Source: DATLGD01 sp035540755 (GTDB lineage Bacteria > Actinomycetota > Actinomycetes > Mycobacteriales > SCTD01). From it: a stretch of DNA of 34,507 bases. Under the pieces are notes generated by a model that saw only the letters and a list, made by a program, of their open reading frames with translations, was not told where the DNA came from and made no database searches. Each line of letters opens with the position of its first letter. Within the stretch, counting starts at the first letter, position 1. Where the stretch lies: assembly GCA_035540755.1 (NCBI GenBank), contig DATLGD010000063.1, forward strand, positions 1 through 34,507, read 5' to 3'. This document shows, piece by piece, positions 23,546-32,170 of the stretch. The position numbers were made by a program, and so were the translations under genes.

Positions 23546-26500
23546 TCAGCCGAGGCGGAGAGCCGAGGCGGGCTGCGGCCGGCCGTACAGCCAGCCCTGC
23601 GCGACGTCCACGCCGAGCTCGCGCAGCCGAGCCGCGACCTCCGGCGTCTCGACGCCCTCGGCGACGACGTCGAGGCCGATCGCGTGGGCCATCTGCACCA
23701 CGCCGCCGACGATGGCCGCGTCCTTGTCGTCGCGGTCGACGTCGCGGTTGAAGGCCCGGTCGAGCTTGAGCCGGTTGACCGGCAGCTCGCGCAGGTAGGC
23801 CAGCGACGACCAGCCGGTGCCGAAGTCGTCCACCGAGCAGGCGATGCCGGCGGCGGCGAGGGTCTGCACGGCGTCCCGGGAGCGGTCGTCGACGAGGGCC
23901 GACTCGGTGAGCTCGACGGTCAGGGCGCCCTCGCCGCGCAGCAGCTCGGCCTGCAGCGCCTCGACCACCTCCGGCGGGCGCAGCGCGAGCGCGGAGACGT
24001 TGACCGCCACCGTGCCCGCCCACCCGGCGGCCCGCCACTCGCGCGCCTGCCGGGCGGCGGCGCGCACCACGTAGCGGGTCAGGCCGTGCACGAGGTCGGT
24101 CTGCTCGGCCGTCGGCAGGAACTCACCGGGCAGCAGCAGTCCGCGGGCGGGGTGGTTCCAGCGGAGCAGCGCCTCGACCTCGACGACCCGGCCGGTGCCG
24201 AGGTCCACCAGGGGCTGGTAGTACAGGACCAGCTGGCCGCTCGACAGGGCCAGCCGGAGCTCCGCCAGCAGCGACAGCCGCGCGGAGCGGCGGCTGTCGA
24301 GCTCGGCGTCGTAGACCGCCCAGCCGCTGCGCTCGACCTTCGCCCGGTACATCGCCATGTCGGCGGCCTGCAGCAGGTGCTCGGCGGTGCCGCCGTGGGC
24401 GGGAGCGGTCGCGATGCCGATGCTGGTCGACAGCGTGACGTCGATGCCGGGCAGCACGAACGGCTCGTCGACGCTGCGCGCGACGTCGTCGGCCAGGGCT
24501 GCGGCGGCGCGCTCGTCGGCACCGGGCAGGACGACGGCGAACTCGTCGCCGCCGAGCCGGGCGACCGTGCCGCGGTCGCCCACCACGTCGACCAGGCGGC
24601 GCCCCAGCTGAGCCAGGACGCCGTCCCCGGCAGCGTGGCCGAGCGAGACGTTGACGTCCTTGAAGTCGTCGAGGTCGAGCAGCAGCAGCGCCACCGGCCG
24701 ACCCTGCTCGAAGGCCTCGGCGAGCCGGCTCTGGACGACGACCCGGTTCGGGAGCCCGGTGAGGTCGTCGGTGCTGGCCTGGGCCAGTGCGCGCTCCGAC
24801 ATCTGCTGCCGCTCGACCGCCCCGGACAGCACGGCGGCGACGGTCTGCAGGAAGTCCAGGTCGACCGAGGAGAAGCGGGCGGCGGCGTCGCTGTGCGCGG
24901 TCACCGCTCCCCAGACCTGTCCGTGCACGAGCACCGGCGCCAGCACGCCGCTGCGCAGGCCGTACTCCGGCACGACGTCGCGCTCGTCGATCTCGCTCGG
25001 CTCGAGGTAGTCCCCCACCAGCAGCGGCCGGCCGGTCCGGGCGACGTGGCTGAGCCCGGACGTCGACGTCGGCGTCAGGTGCGCCCCCACGAACCTCAGG
25101 TCGCTGCCGCCGAGCACCACCCAGCCCCCGTCCCGGGCCAGGCGCAGGACGCCGGACGTCGTCGACTCCAGCGTCTCGGCGATGGCCTTGCCCATGAAGA
25201 CCGCCAGCTCGTCGATGTCCGCGGTGAGCGCCGTCGCGCCGATGGCGGCGAGGGCGGCCTGCTGCCCGGCCCGCTCGGCCAGGCGCGCGGTCGCCTCCCG
25301 CTCCTCGGTGACGTCCCGGACGGTGAGCACCACCCCGCGCACGGCCGGGTCGTCGAGCAGGTTGTTGGCCACGACCGACATCCGGCGGGCGCGGTCGCCG
25401 GCGTCGCGCACCCGGACGTCGAGGGCCGAGGTCGGACCGGGGCGCGACGTGGCGTGCTGCCAGGCCCGCAGGACCATGTCCCGGTCCGCCGGCACCACGA
25501 AGGACAGCAGCGTGTCGCCGAGCCGGTGGCCGAAGGCACGCCTCGCCGCCGGGGAGGCATAGGTGATGGCGCCGGCACCGTCGGCCATGAGCAGCAGGTC
25601 GGAGCAGTGCTCGACCAGGGCGTGCGCCTGGGACCGGGTGGACCGCGCGGCCTCGAGCAGCCGGGCGTTGTCCAGGGCGAGCGCCACCCGGTCGGCGAGC
25701 GCGTCGACGAGCCGGCGCTCCTCGACCCGCAGCCGCCCGGTCGGGCTCGCGACCGCCAGGAGCCCGATCGTCTGACCCCGCGCGACCAGCCGCACGCCGT
25801 ACAGCGACTCGACCGCGACGGCGGCGGCGTGCGGCCGCAGGGAGGCCACGCCGTTCGCGAGCGCGGCGACCTCGTCCCGGCCGACGACGAAGGCCTGCCC
25901 TTCGGCCAGGACCCGGGGCAGGAACGTCGCCCCCTCCTCGGACCAGGCGTGCAGCCACGGCTGCAGGATCTCCTCGACGGCCGGGTCCGGGTGGGTGATC
26001 CGTGCTCGCTCCACGCGCACGCCGTCGCCGCCCTGCCCGACGTCGAGCAGCCAGGCGGCGCACGGCCCGTCCAACTCGGCGCCCACGGACCGGACGACGG
26101 CGTCGAGGACCTGGTTCGGCTCGCCGAGGGCCTCGTCGCACCGCCGGGTCACCGTGGCCACGGCCCGCTCGCGCCGGGCGGCACTCCGCTCGACGGCGAG
26201 CAGCTGGGCGTCCGCCAGCGCCGTCGCCACCTGACGGCCGAGCTGCTCGGCATAGCAGCGCTCGTCGTCGGAGAACGGCACCTCGTGGTGGCGTCCGGCG
26301 GCAAGGACCCCGAGCAGCCGGCCGCCCCAGACCACCGGCACGAGCAGCAGCGCACGGAGCGGGTGGGCGCTCAGCCACGGGACGTACTCCGCGGCGGCGG
26401 GGGGAGCGTCCGCGAAGGGGCGCTCGACCACCAGCGGGCGCCCGGTGCGGCTGACCTGCCCCAGCAGGCCGATGTCGGTGCGCAGCGGCGAGGCGGCGAA

Positions 26501-27127
26501 CAACCGGCGGAGCTCGGCCTCCGTCGAGGGGTCGCCGGTGCGCACCACAGGGGCCTCGATCGTCGAGCCGTCGACCGGGTCGACGAGGAAGACCGCCACA
26601 GGGCCGTCGAGCAGCGCGTGCAGCGCCGCGCCGGCCACGGTGGCCACGGAGTCGGGCTGCATGACCTGGGAGGTCAGCTCCTCGGCGACGCGAAGGAGGG
26701 CGCCGGTGCGTCGGCAGGCCTCCTCGAGGGCCTCGTCGCACGGTCCACGCCCGCCCCCGCGCTCGACGGCGTGCTCCACGAGCAGGGCGACGGTGCCCTG
26801 AGCGTCGCGCACGACCGCCCGGCGGACCGCCACCTGCACCTGCTCGCCGTCAGGGCGGACGTAGCTGCCCTGGCCCACCCGCTGGTCGGTGCGCCCGGTG
26901 AGCAGCTCGTCGAGGACGCAGGCCAGGCCGTCCCGCTCGTCCGGGGGGACGAGGTCGGCGGCGTCGGCCCCGAGCAGCTCGGCCTCGGTCCGGCCGAGCA
27001 GGGTGCACATCGCGCCGTTGGCCCGCAGCAGACGCCCGTCGCAGGACACGAGCGACATCGGGACCGGCAGCCCCTCGAAGGTCGTGAAGTCCTCGAGCAG
27101 CCTCGCAGCCGGCCCGGGCAGTCCCAT
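23546..27127 (-). CDS. PAS/GAF sensor with GGDEF and EAL domains (c-di-GMP turnover)
   Basis: The protein is 1193 aa from ATG 27127, with AGGAG 7 nt upstream. Domains in order: PAS about 14-120; GAF about 145-310; GAF about 320-490; PAS about 500-610; GAF about 620-775; GGDEF about 785-940; EAL about 950-1193. The cyclase signature RLGGDEF (GGDEF at 859-863) is exact and no RxxD inhibitory site precedes it. The EAL domain keeps EALLRW, NVSAL, ELTES, VDDFGTG, LKLD, AEGVET and AQGWLYGRP, so metal-binding and catalytic residues appear intact. It could therefore both make and break c-di-GMP. No membrane segments are seen, so it is a cytosolic multi-input sensor. Ligands of the three GAF domains are unknown. 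Confidence 0.93.
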   Translation of the reverse strand: MGLPGPAARLLEDFTTFEGLPVPMSLVSCDGRLLRANGAMCTLLGRTEAELLGADAADLVPPDERDGLACVLDELLTGRTDQRVGQGSYVRPDGEQVQVAVRRAVVRDAQGTVALLVEHAVERGGGRGPCDEALEEACRRTGALLRVAEELTSQVMQPDSVATVAGAALHALLDGPVAVFLVDPVDGSTIEAPVVRTGDPSTEAELRRLFAASPLRTDIGLLGQVSRTGRPLVVERPFADAPPAAAEYVPWLSAHPLRALLLVPVVWGGRLLGVLAAGRHHEVPFSDDERCYAEQLGRQVATALADAQLLAVERSAARRERAVATVTRRCDEALGEPNQVLDAVVRSVGAELDGPCAAWLLDVGQGGDGVRVERARITHPDPAVEEILQPWLHAWSEEGATFLPRVLAEGQAFVVGRDEVAALANGVASLRPHAAAVAVESLYGVRLVARGQTIGLLAVASPTGRLRVEERRLVDALADRVALALDNARLLEAARSTRSQAHALVEHCSDLLLMADGAGAITYASPAARRAFGHRLGDTLLSFVVPADRDMVLRAWQHATSRPGPTSALDVRVRDAGDRARRMSVVANNLLDDPAVRGVVLTVRDVTEEREATARLAERAGQQAALAAIGATALTADIDELAVFMGKAIAETLESTTSGVLRLARDGGWVVLGGSDLRFVGAHLTPTSTSGLSHVARTGRPLLVGDYLEPSEIDERDVVPEYGLRSGVLAPVLVHGQVWGAVTAHSDAAARFSSVDLDFLQTVAAVLSGAVERQQMSERALAQASTDDLTGLPNRVVVQSRLAEAFEQGRPVALLLLDLDDFKDVNVSLGHAAGDGVLAQLGRRLVDVVGDRGTVARLGGDEFAVVLPGADERAAAALADDVARSVDEPFVLPGIDVTLSTSIGIATAPAHGGTAEHLLQAADMAMYRAKVERSGWAVYDAELDSRRSARLSLLAELRLALSSGQLVLYYQPLVDLGTGRVVEVEALLRWNHPARGLLLPGEFLPTAEQTDLVHGLTRYVVRAAARQAREWRAAGWAGTVAVNVSALALRPPEVVEALQAELLRGEGALTVELTESALVDDRSRDAVQTLAAAGIACSVDDFGTGWSSLAYLRELPVNRLKLDRAFNRDVDRDDKDAAIVGGVVQMAHAIGLDVVAEGVETPEVAARLRELGVDVAQGWLYGRPQPASALRLG

Positions 27128-27159
27128 GCCGTCGCTCCTGCACGTGCGGGAAGGGGAAG

Positions 27160-27176
27160 GGGGTGCCGAGCACCCC
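27160..27176 (-). terminator. Terminator downstream of guaB3
   Basis: GGGGTGC-CGA-GCACCCC is a perfect 7-bp stem starting 11 nt past the guaB3 stop. On the transcribed strand it is followed by a C/T-rich run (CCTTCCCCTTCCC), giving a rho-independent-like end to the guaB-guaB3 unit just before the next gene's start. Confidence 0.6.
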
Positions 27177-27186
27177 GGCGGCGACT

Positions 27187-28353
27187 CTACGTGCGGGCGG
27201 CGTCCTGTCCAGGCGTGGCGGGCAGGTCGCGGTTGCGGGCGGCCGGAGCCAGCATGAGCTCGACCCGCTGGAACTCCTTGAGGCTCGAGTAGCCGGTCAT
27301 GGCCATCGCCCGGCGCAGGCCGCCGAACAGGTTCGTCGTGCCGTCGGCCGTGCACGAGGGCCCGACCAGGATCTCCTCCAGCGAGCCCACCTGGTCCACC
27401 GCCACCCGCGTCCCGCGCGGCAGCTCGGGGTGCGACGAGCCGTGTCCCCAGTGCCAGCCGCGGCCCGGCGCCTCGATCGCCCGGGCGAGCGGCCCGCCGA
27501 GCATGACCGCGTCGGCGCCGCACGCGATCGCCTTGGCGATGTCGCCACCGGTGCGCATGCTGCCGTCGGCGATGACGTGCACGTACCGGCCGCCGGACTC
27601 GTCGAGGTAGTCGCGCCGCGCGCCGGCGGCGTCCGCGACCGCCGTGGCCATCGGCACCCCGATGCCCATGACCGACCGCGTGGTGTTGGCGCTCCCCCCG
27701 GCGATGCCGACGAGCACGCCCGCCGCACCGGTGCGCATGAGGTGCAGCGCGCTCTGGTAGGTGGCGCAGCCGCCGACGAGCACCGGCACGTCGAGGTCGG
27801 CGATGAACCGCTTGAGGTTCAGCGGCTCGTGCCGGCTGCTGACGTGCTCGGCCGACACGACGGTGCCCTGGATGACGAAGATGTCGACGCCGGAGTCGAG
27901 CACGGTCTGGGCGAACTGCACCGTGCGCTGCGGCGTCAGGCTGGCCGCGACGGTGACGCCGGCGTCGCGCACCTGCTTCACCCGGGCGGTGATCAGGTCG
28001 GCCTGAATCGGCTCGGCGTAGATCTCCTGCAGCGCGCGGGTGACCTCCCCCGGCGGCAGCTCGGCGATGCGGGCGAGCAGCGGCTCCGGGTCGTCGTAGC
28101 GGGTCCAGAGCCCCTCGAGGTCGAGCACGCCGAGCGCGCCGAGCCGGCCGAGCTCGATCGCGGTCGCCGGCGACACGACGCCGTCCATGGCGCTGGCCAC
28201 CAGCGGCAGCTCGAACCGGTAGGCGTCGATGTCCCAGGCGATCGACACGTCCTCCGGGTCGCGGGTCCGCCTCGACGGCGCGATGGCGACGTCGTCGAAG
28301 CCGAACGCGCGCCGCCCGGTCTTGCCGATGCCGATCTCGACGATGTCGGGCAC
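27187..28353 (-). CDS. guaB3: GuaB3-family IMP dehydrogenase-related protein
   Basis: A 388-aa protein from GTG 28353, five nt after guaB. It has the IMPDH/GMP reductase barrel (FGFDDVAIAPSRRTRDPEDV, LVASAMDGVVSPATAIELG, RYVHVIADGSMRTGGDIAKA) and the actinobacterial GuaB3 tail GYSSLKEFQRVE. CBS domains are absent. At the place where IMPDH carries its catalytic cysteine (G-x-S-x-C-T-T-R), this protein reads GGSANTTRSVMG, with Asn replacing Cys. That agrees with my memory that GuaB3 proteins are not canonical IMP dehydrogenases. Their reaction is unclear. The tight linkage to guaB suggests a role tied to guanine nucleotide synthesis. Confidence 0.92.
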   Translation of the reverse strand: MPDIVEIGIGKTGRRAFGFDDVAIAPSRRTRDPEDVSIAWDIDAYRFELPLVASAMDGVVSPATAIELGRLGALGVLDLEGLWTRYDDPEPLLARIAELPPGEVTRALQEIYAEPIQADLITARVKQVRDAGVTVAASLTPQRTVQFAQTVLDSGVDIFVIQGTVVSAEHVSSRHEPLNLKRFIADLDVPVLVGGCATYQSALHLMRTGAAGVLVGIAGGSANTTRSVMGIGVPMATAVADAAGARRDYLDESGGRYVHVIADGSMRTGGDIAKAIACGADAVMLGGPLARAIEAPGRGWHWGHGSSHPELPRGTRVAVDQVGSLEEILVGPSCTADGTTNLFGGLRRAMAMTGYSSLKEFQRVELMLAPAARNRDLPATPGQDAART

Positions 28354-28358
28354 GCCGT

Positions 28359-31013
28359 TCAGCCCCTGCCGCTGTAGTTGGGCGCCTCGACGGTCATCTG
28401 GATGTCGTGCGGGTGGCTCTCCTTGAGGCCGGCGGCCGTGATGCGGACGAGCTGGGCCTGCTGGAGCTCGGCGATGGTGCGCGCGCCGCAGTAGCCCATG
28501 CCGGCCCGCAAGCCGCCGACCAGCTGGTGGGCGACCGCCGCCAGCGAGCCCCGGTAGGGCACCTGCCCCTCGATCCCCTCGGGCACGAGCTTCTCGTCGG
28601 ACAGCACGTCGTCCTGGAAGTAGCGGTCCTTGCTGAACGAGCTCTGGCCCTGGCCGCGGCTGCGCATGGCGCCGAGCGACCCCATGCCGCGGTAGCTCTT
28701 GTACTGCTTGCCGTTGACGAAGACCATCTCCCCCGGGCTCTCCTCGACCCCGGCGAGCAGGCTGCCCAGCATCACGGTGTCGGCGCCGCAGGCGATGGCC
28801 TTGGCGATGTCGCCGGAGTACTGCAGCCCGCCGTCGCCGATGACCGGCACCCCGGCCGGCGCGCACGCCTGCGCGGCCTCGAAGATGGCGCTCACCTGCG
28901 GCACCCCCACGCCCGCGACGACGCGGGTGGTGCAGATGCTGTTGTGCACCACGACGTTGTCGGCCACGAAGCTGTGGCTGTCGTCGTCGACCTCGAGGTC
29001 GTACACGGGCACGGAGCGTCCCGTGACACGGGTCTCCAGCACCTTCACCGCCTGGTACTCCTCGAGCAGGCGCTTCTCGTGCGTGACGCTCAGACGCGCC
29101 CGGTAGGAGATGGCGCAGTCCTCGTCGCGCACCCCGGCGAGACCGCCGGCGGACGGCTCGCAGCGCTCGACGTTGGGGAAGCTGCCGTACTGGTACTGGC
29201 ACAGGACACCGAACAGCTCGACGAGCCGTCGGGACGTGTTGCGGAAGCACATTCGGCCCGACCCGTCGACGTGCCCGTCGGAGTCGACGAGACCATCGAG
29301 CAGACCCCGCACATAGGCGGGGCTGTCGCACATCCACTGGGCGGGAAGGTGCTTGTCGGACTTCTTGCCGCAGGCGGCCAGAATCCGAGCCCACTGCAGG
29401 GAGTAGAGGTGGACGTGCTGGACGCCGTTCTTGACCTCGCCGAGCGTCGGACGGACACCGGTCACGTTCTCCACCGCGTCGCACAGCCGGTCGATCACGC
29501 CGGCCTCGTCCGCGCCGAAGTACCACGAGACCCGACCGATCCGGCTGTTGCGGACCGTGTTCAGGAAGGCGTGCCCGTCGCCCAGGAACGTGCCGAGCAT
29601 GTAGCCGAGGTCCTCGCTGCTGCGCGCGACGGGGACGTACCGGTTCAGCCGCTCCTGCCGTGAGCCGTGCGCCGTCACGTCGATCTCGAAGGACAGCGGC
29701 AGGTCGAAGCTGATGTGTCCGGGCGTGGTGAGCACGGCGCGGCCCATCTGGCCGATCTCGCGCCAGCCGAGCTTACTCCCGCCGGAGCGGGTCGGCCCCG
29801 CCAGCGCCCTGGCGTACCCGCGCGACGCGACCGTCGCGGGAGCCATCGACGACAGGTCCCCCACCCAGTAGCGGTGGTCAGGGGTCGCCAGCGTCTCCTC
29901 GCCGGAGGCGACGTGACGGACGGCCATGACCTCACGGACGCCGGTGCACCAGGCCTTGAGGACCGTGGCCGGCTTGCCGTGCATGGTGATGACGCGGTCG
30001 CCCTCGACGACATCCTCGATGTTCTTGTACGTCGCGTCGGCCATGAGCACGCGCGTGCCAGCTGCGAAGCAGCCCGGTCCGACGCCGACCTTGACGGCGT
30101 CGGCGCCGGCGTCGACGAGCGACTGGGCGCCGCCGCGGGTGGCGACGTTGCCGCCGATGACGTCGACGGACGGCGCGGCCTTCTTCACCCGCGCCACCAT
30201 GTCCCCGACCATCCGGTTGTGGCCGTGCGCGGTGTCGACGACGACGGCGTCGACACCGCACTCGACCAGCGCCATCGCGCGCTTGAAGGCGTCCTCGCCG
30301 ACGCCGACCGCGGCCGCCACCATGAGCCGCCCGTCGGCGTCCTTGGTGGCGAGCGGGTACTGGTCGCGCTTGACGTAGTCCTTCACCGTGATGAGTCCGG
30401 TGAGCCGGCCGGCGTCGTCGACCAGCGGCAGCTTCTCGATCTTGTTCTCGCGCAGCAGGCGCAGCGCCTCGTCGCCGTCGACGCCCTCGCGGGCGGTGAC
30501 GAGCGGCATCGGCGTCATGATCTCGCGGACCGGGCGGTGGCGGTCGCTCTCGAAGCGCATGTCGCGGTTGGTGACGATGCCGAGCAGCACGCCGCCGGCG
30601 TCGACCACCGGGGCGCCGGAGATCCGGTAGTGCCCGCACATCCGGTCGACGTCCTCGAGGGTGTCGTCCGGCGAGCAGGTGACCGGGTTGCTGACCATGC
30701 CGGCCTCGGACCGCTTCACGAGGTCGACCTGCGCCGCCTGGTCCTCGATCGCGAGGTTGCGGTGCAGCACCCCGATGCCGCCCTGCCGGGCCATGGCGAT
30801 CGCCATCCGGGCCTCGGTGACGGTGTCCATGGCCGACGACAGCAGCGGGGTGCGCAGGGTGATGCGGCGGGACAGCCGCGCGGTGGTGTCGGCGTCGCTG
30901 GGGTTGAAGCTGCTCTCGTCCGGCAGGAGCAGCACGTCGTCGAAGGTCAGCCCGAGCAGCGGGAACTTCGCGGCGAAGGCGTCGTCGGTGCTGGCCTCGT
31001 CGTCGGTCATCAA
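28359..31013 (-). CDS. guaB: IMP dehydrogenase precursor interrupted by an intein
   Basis: An 884-aa precursor from ATG 31013. Residues 1-314 and 692-884 together give a 507-aa IMPDH of normal size. The N-extein has FDDVLLLPDESSFNPSD, two CBS domains at about 105-225 and VVVDTAHGHNRMVGDMV. It ends in KVGVGPG. The C-extein resumes SICTTRVVAGVGVPQ, with catalytic Cys694, and carries the usual flap and YRGMGSLGAM phosphate region. The intein splits the active-site loop two residues before this cysteine, so GuaB cannot work until splicing. The enzyme oxidises IMP to XMP, the rate-limiting step of GMP synthesis. guaB3 follows 5 nt later. Confidence 0.96.
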   Translation of the reverse strand: MMTDDEASTDDAFAAKFPLLGLTFDDVLLLPDESSFNPSDADTTARLSRRITLRTPLLSSAMDTVTEARMAIAMARQGGIGVLHRNLAIEDQAAQVDLVKRSEAGMVSNPVTCSPDDTLEDVDRMCGHYRISGAPVVDAGGVLLGIVTNRDMRFESDRHRPVREIMTPMPLVTAREGVDGDEALRLLRENKIEKLPLVDDAGRLTGLITVKDYVKRDQYPLATKDADGRLMVAAAVGVGEDAFKRAMALVECGVDAVVVDTAHGHNRMVGDMVARVKKAAPSVDVIGGNVATRGGAQSLVDAGADAVKVGVGPGCFAAGTRVLMADATYKNIEDVVEGDRVITMHGKPATVLKAWCTGVREVMAVRHVASGEETLATPDHRYWVGDLSSMAPATVASRGYARALAGPTRSGGSKLGWREIGQMGRAVLTTPGHISFDLPLSFEIDVTAHGSRQERLNRYVPVARSSEDLGYMLGTFLGDGHAFLNTVRNSRIGRVSWYFGADEAGVIDRLCDAVENVTGVRPTLGEVKNGVQHVHLYSLQWARILAACGKKSDKHLPAQWMCDSPAYVRGLLDGLVDSDGHVDGSGRMCFRNTSRRLVELFGVLCQYQYGSFPNVERCEPSAGGLAGVRDEDCAISYRARLSVTHEKRLLEEYQAVKVLETRVTGRSVPVYDLEVDDDSHSFVADNVVVHNSICTTRVVAGVGVPQVSAIFEAAQACAPAGVPVIGDGGLQYSGDIAKAIACGADTVMLGSLLAGVEESPGEMVFVNGKQYKSYRGMGSLGAMRSRGQGQSSFSKDRYFQDDVLSDEKLVPEGIEGQVPYRGSLAAVAHQLVGGLRAGMGYCGARTIAELQQAQLVRITAAGLKESHPHDIQMTVEAPNYSGRG
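28941..30071 (-). mobile_element. GuaB intein (377 aa) with LAGLIDADG homing endonuclease
   Basis: It begins with Cys1 (CFAAGTRVLMAD, block A) and ends HN (NVVVHN, block G), followed by Ser as the +1 extein residue, all the residues needed for standard splicing. Block B is LATPDHRYWV (T63-x-x-H66). Block F is VYDLEVDDDSHSFVA. The inserted endonuclease has two dodecapeptide motifs, LGTFLGDGH at about 159-167 with Asp165 and LLDGLVDSDG at about 257-266. Their acidic residues are present, so homing activity looks possible. It occupies residues 315-691 of the precursor. By eye some stretches (for example 29340-29400) look less GC-rich than the flanks, which would fit later arrival. Confidence 0.95.
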
Positions 31014-31136
31014 CGCACCTTCCGGCGCCGGTGGCGCGGGGCGGGGACGGGCTCCTCACTCTAGCCGCGCCCGCCCGGCGGCCGGACCCGCCGAGCGTCT
31101 CCGCGTCGGCGGCCGCGCCGCCTACCCTGGTCGGCG

Positions 31137-31523
31137 ATGACCGCTGTGCCCGAGCCGATCGACCCGTTCTCCGGCGACCCCGACGACCCGGTGCGCGAGC
31201 TGGCCGCCCTCGACGAGGAGTCCGACGTCGCGGGCGACCCGCCGCTGACGCCGCAGGAGCGCGAGGACGTGCTCGAGGACCTCGCCGACCTCGAGGTCTT
31301 CGAGGCGCTGCTCGAGCCGCGCGGGGTGCGCGGGCTGGTCGTGCAGTGCGGCGAGTGCGACGAGGCGCACTACTTCGCGTGGGACCTGCTGCGCGGCAAC
31401 CTGCGGCACCTGCTCGACGCCGGCACGCACCGGGTGCACGAGCCGGCGTTCGCTCCCGACCCGGCCGACTACGTCACCTGGGAGTACGCCCGCGGCTTCA
31501 CCGACGCCGCGCTGGACGGCTGA
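31137..31523 (+). CDS. DUF5319 family protein
   Basis: A 128-aa acidic protein from ATG 31137 (MTAVPEPIDPFSGDPDDP). Two cysteines in VVQCGECDEAHYFAWDLL form a single C-x2-C next to His, suggesting a metal site or redox pair. The end is WEYARGFTDAAL. Relatives sit beside guaB in other actinobacteria, as I remember for the mycobacterial guaB2 locus. The function is unknown. A TACCCT hexamer ends 7 nt before the ATG and there is no Shine-Dalgarno, so the message may be leaderless. It is divergent from guaB and convergent with the BldM-like gene. Confidence 0.85.
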   Translation: MTAVPEPIDPFSGDPDDPVRELAALDEESDVAGDPPLTPQEREDVLEDLADLEVFEALLEPRGVRGLVVQCGECDEAHYFAWDLLRGNLRHLLDAGTHRVHEPAFAPDPADYVTWEYARGFTDAALDG

Positions 31524-31545
31524 CCGGGCTCAGGGCGCGGTCAGC
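31519..31545. terminator. Convergent-gene hairpin with stop codons in both arms
   Basis: GCTGACC (31519-31525) pairs with GGTCAGC (31539-31545), a perfect 7-bp stem with a 13-nt loop. The left arm contains the DUF5319 TGA and the right arm the antisense TGA of the BldM-like gene. Confidence 0.5.
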
Positions 31546-32170
31546 AGACCAGGCCGCGACGGAAGCCGAGGGCCACCGCCTGCGCCCGGTCGTTGACATC
31601 GAGCTTGCGGAACAGCCGCCGCGCGTGCGTCTTGATGGTGTCCTCGGACAGGTAGAGGTCGCGCCCGATCTGGGCGTTGCTCTTGCCCTGGCTCATGCCG
31701 GTGAGCACCTGCAGCTCGCGCTCGGTGAGCTGCGCGCCGGACGGCGTGCTGCGGCTGGCGTCCCGGCCCGCGAGCGCCCGCCGCAGCGAGGGCTCCACGA
31801 GGTCGGCGCCGTCCAGGGCGTGGGCGACGGCGGCGCACAGCTCCTCGTGCGACACGTCCTTGAGCAGGTAGCCGCGCGCGCCGTTCGAGACGGCGGCCGC
31901 GATCTGGTCGCGGTCGTCGGCCGCCGTCAGCATGATCACCTTGGCGCCCGGGTACTGGGCGACGAGCCGTCGGGTGGCCTCGAGCCCGCCGAGGCCGGGC
32001 ATGCGCACGTCCATGAGCACCAGGTCGGGGTGCTCGTGCGGGTACCGCGCGAGGACCTCCTCGCCGCTCGCCGCGGTCTCGACCCGGTCGACGCCGGGGA
32101 CGCCCGCCACGAACTGGCGCAGGCCCTCCCGGACGATGCGGTGGTCGTCGCAGATCAGCACGGTGGTCAC
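31541..32170 (-). CDS. bldM: BldM-like LuxR-family response regulator
   Basis: A 209-aa protein from ATG 32170. The receiver domain has CDD at 7-9, Asp54 in LVLMDVRMPGLGG, Thr82 and Lys104. The DNA-binding domain (about 147-207) reads LTERELQVLTGMSQGKSNAQI, then LSEDTIKTHARRLFRKL and ends ALGFRRGLV. This is very close to Streptomyces BldM as I remember it, including the Asp54 position and the ALGFRxGLV tail. BldM controls development in Streptomyces and is an atypical regulator not known to need phosphorylation. Here the phosphorylation residues are all present, and the gene overlaps by 4 nt a kinase-like gene upstream. Closeness to guaB supports orthology. Targets in this organism are unknown. 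Confidence 0.85.
   Translation of the reverse strand: MTTVLICDDHRIVREGLRQFVAGVPGVDRVETAASGEEVLARYPHEHPDLVLMDVRMPGLGGLEATRRLVAQYPGAKVIMLTAADDRDQIAAAVSNGARGYLLKDVSHEELCAAVAHALDGADLVEPSLRRALAGRDASRSTPSGAQLTERELQVLTGMSQGKSNAQIGRDLYLSEDTIKTHARRLFRKLDVNDRAQAVALGFRRGLVC

Noticed and set aside
28941..30071. Reading the insert in guaB as a group I intron, insertion sequence or chimeric assembly
   Set aside because: The frame stays open throughout, begins with Cys, ends with His-Asn followed by Ser, and contains intein blocks A, B, F and G plus LAGLIDADG motifs.
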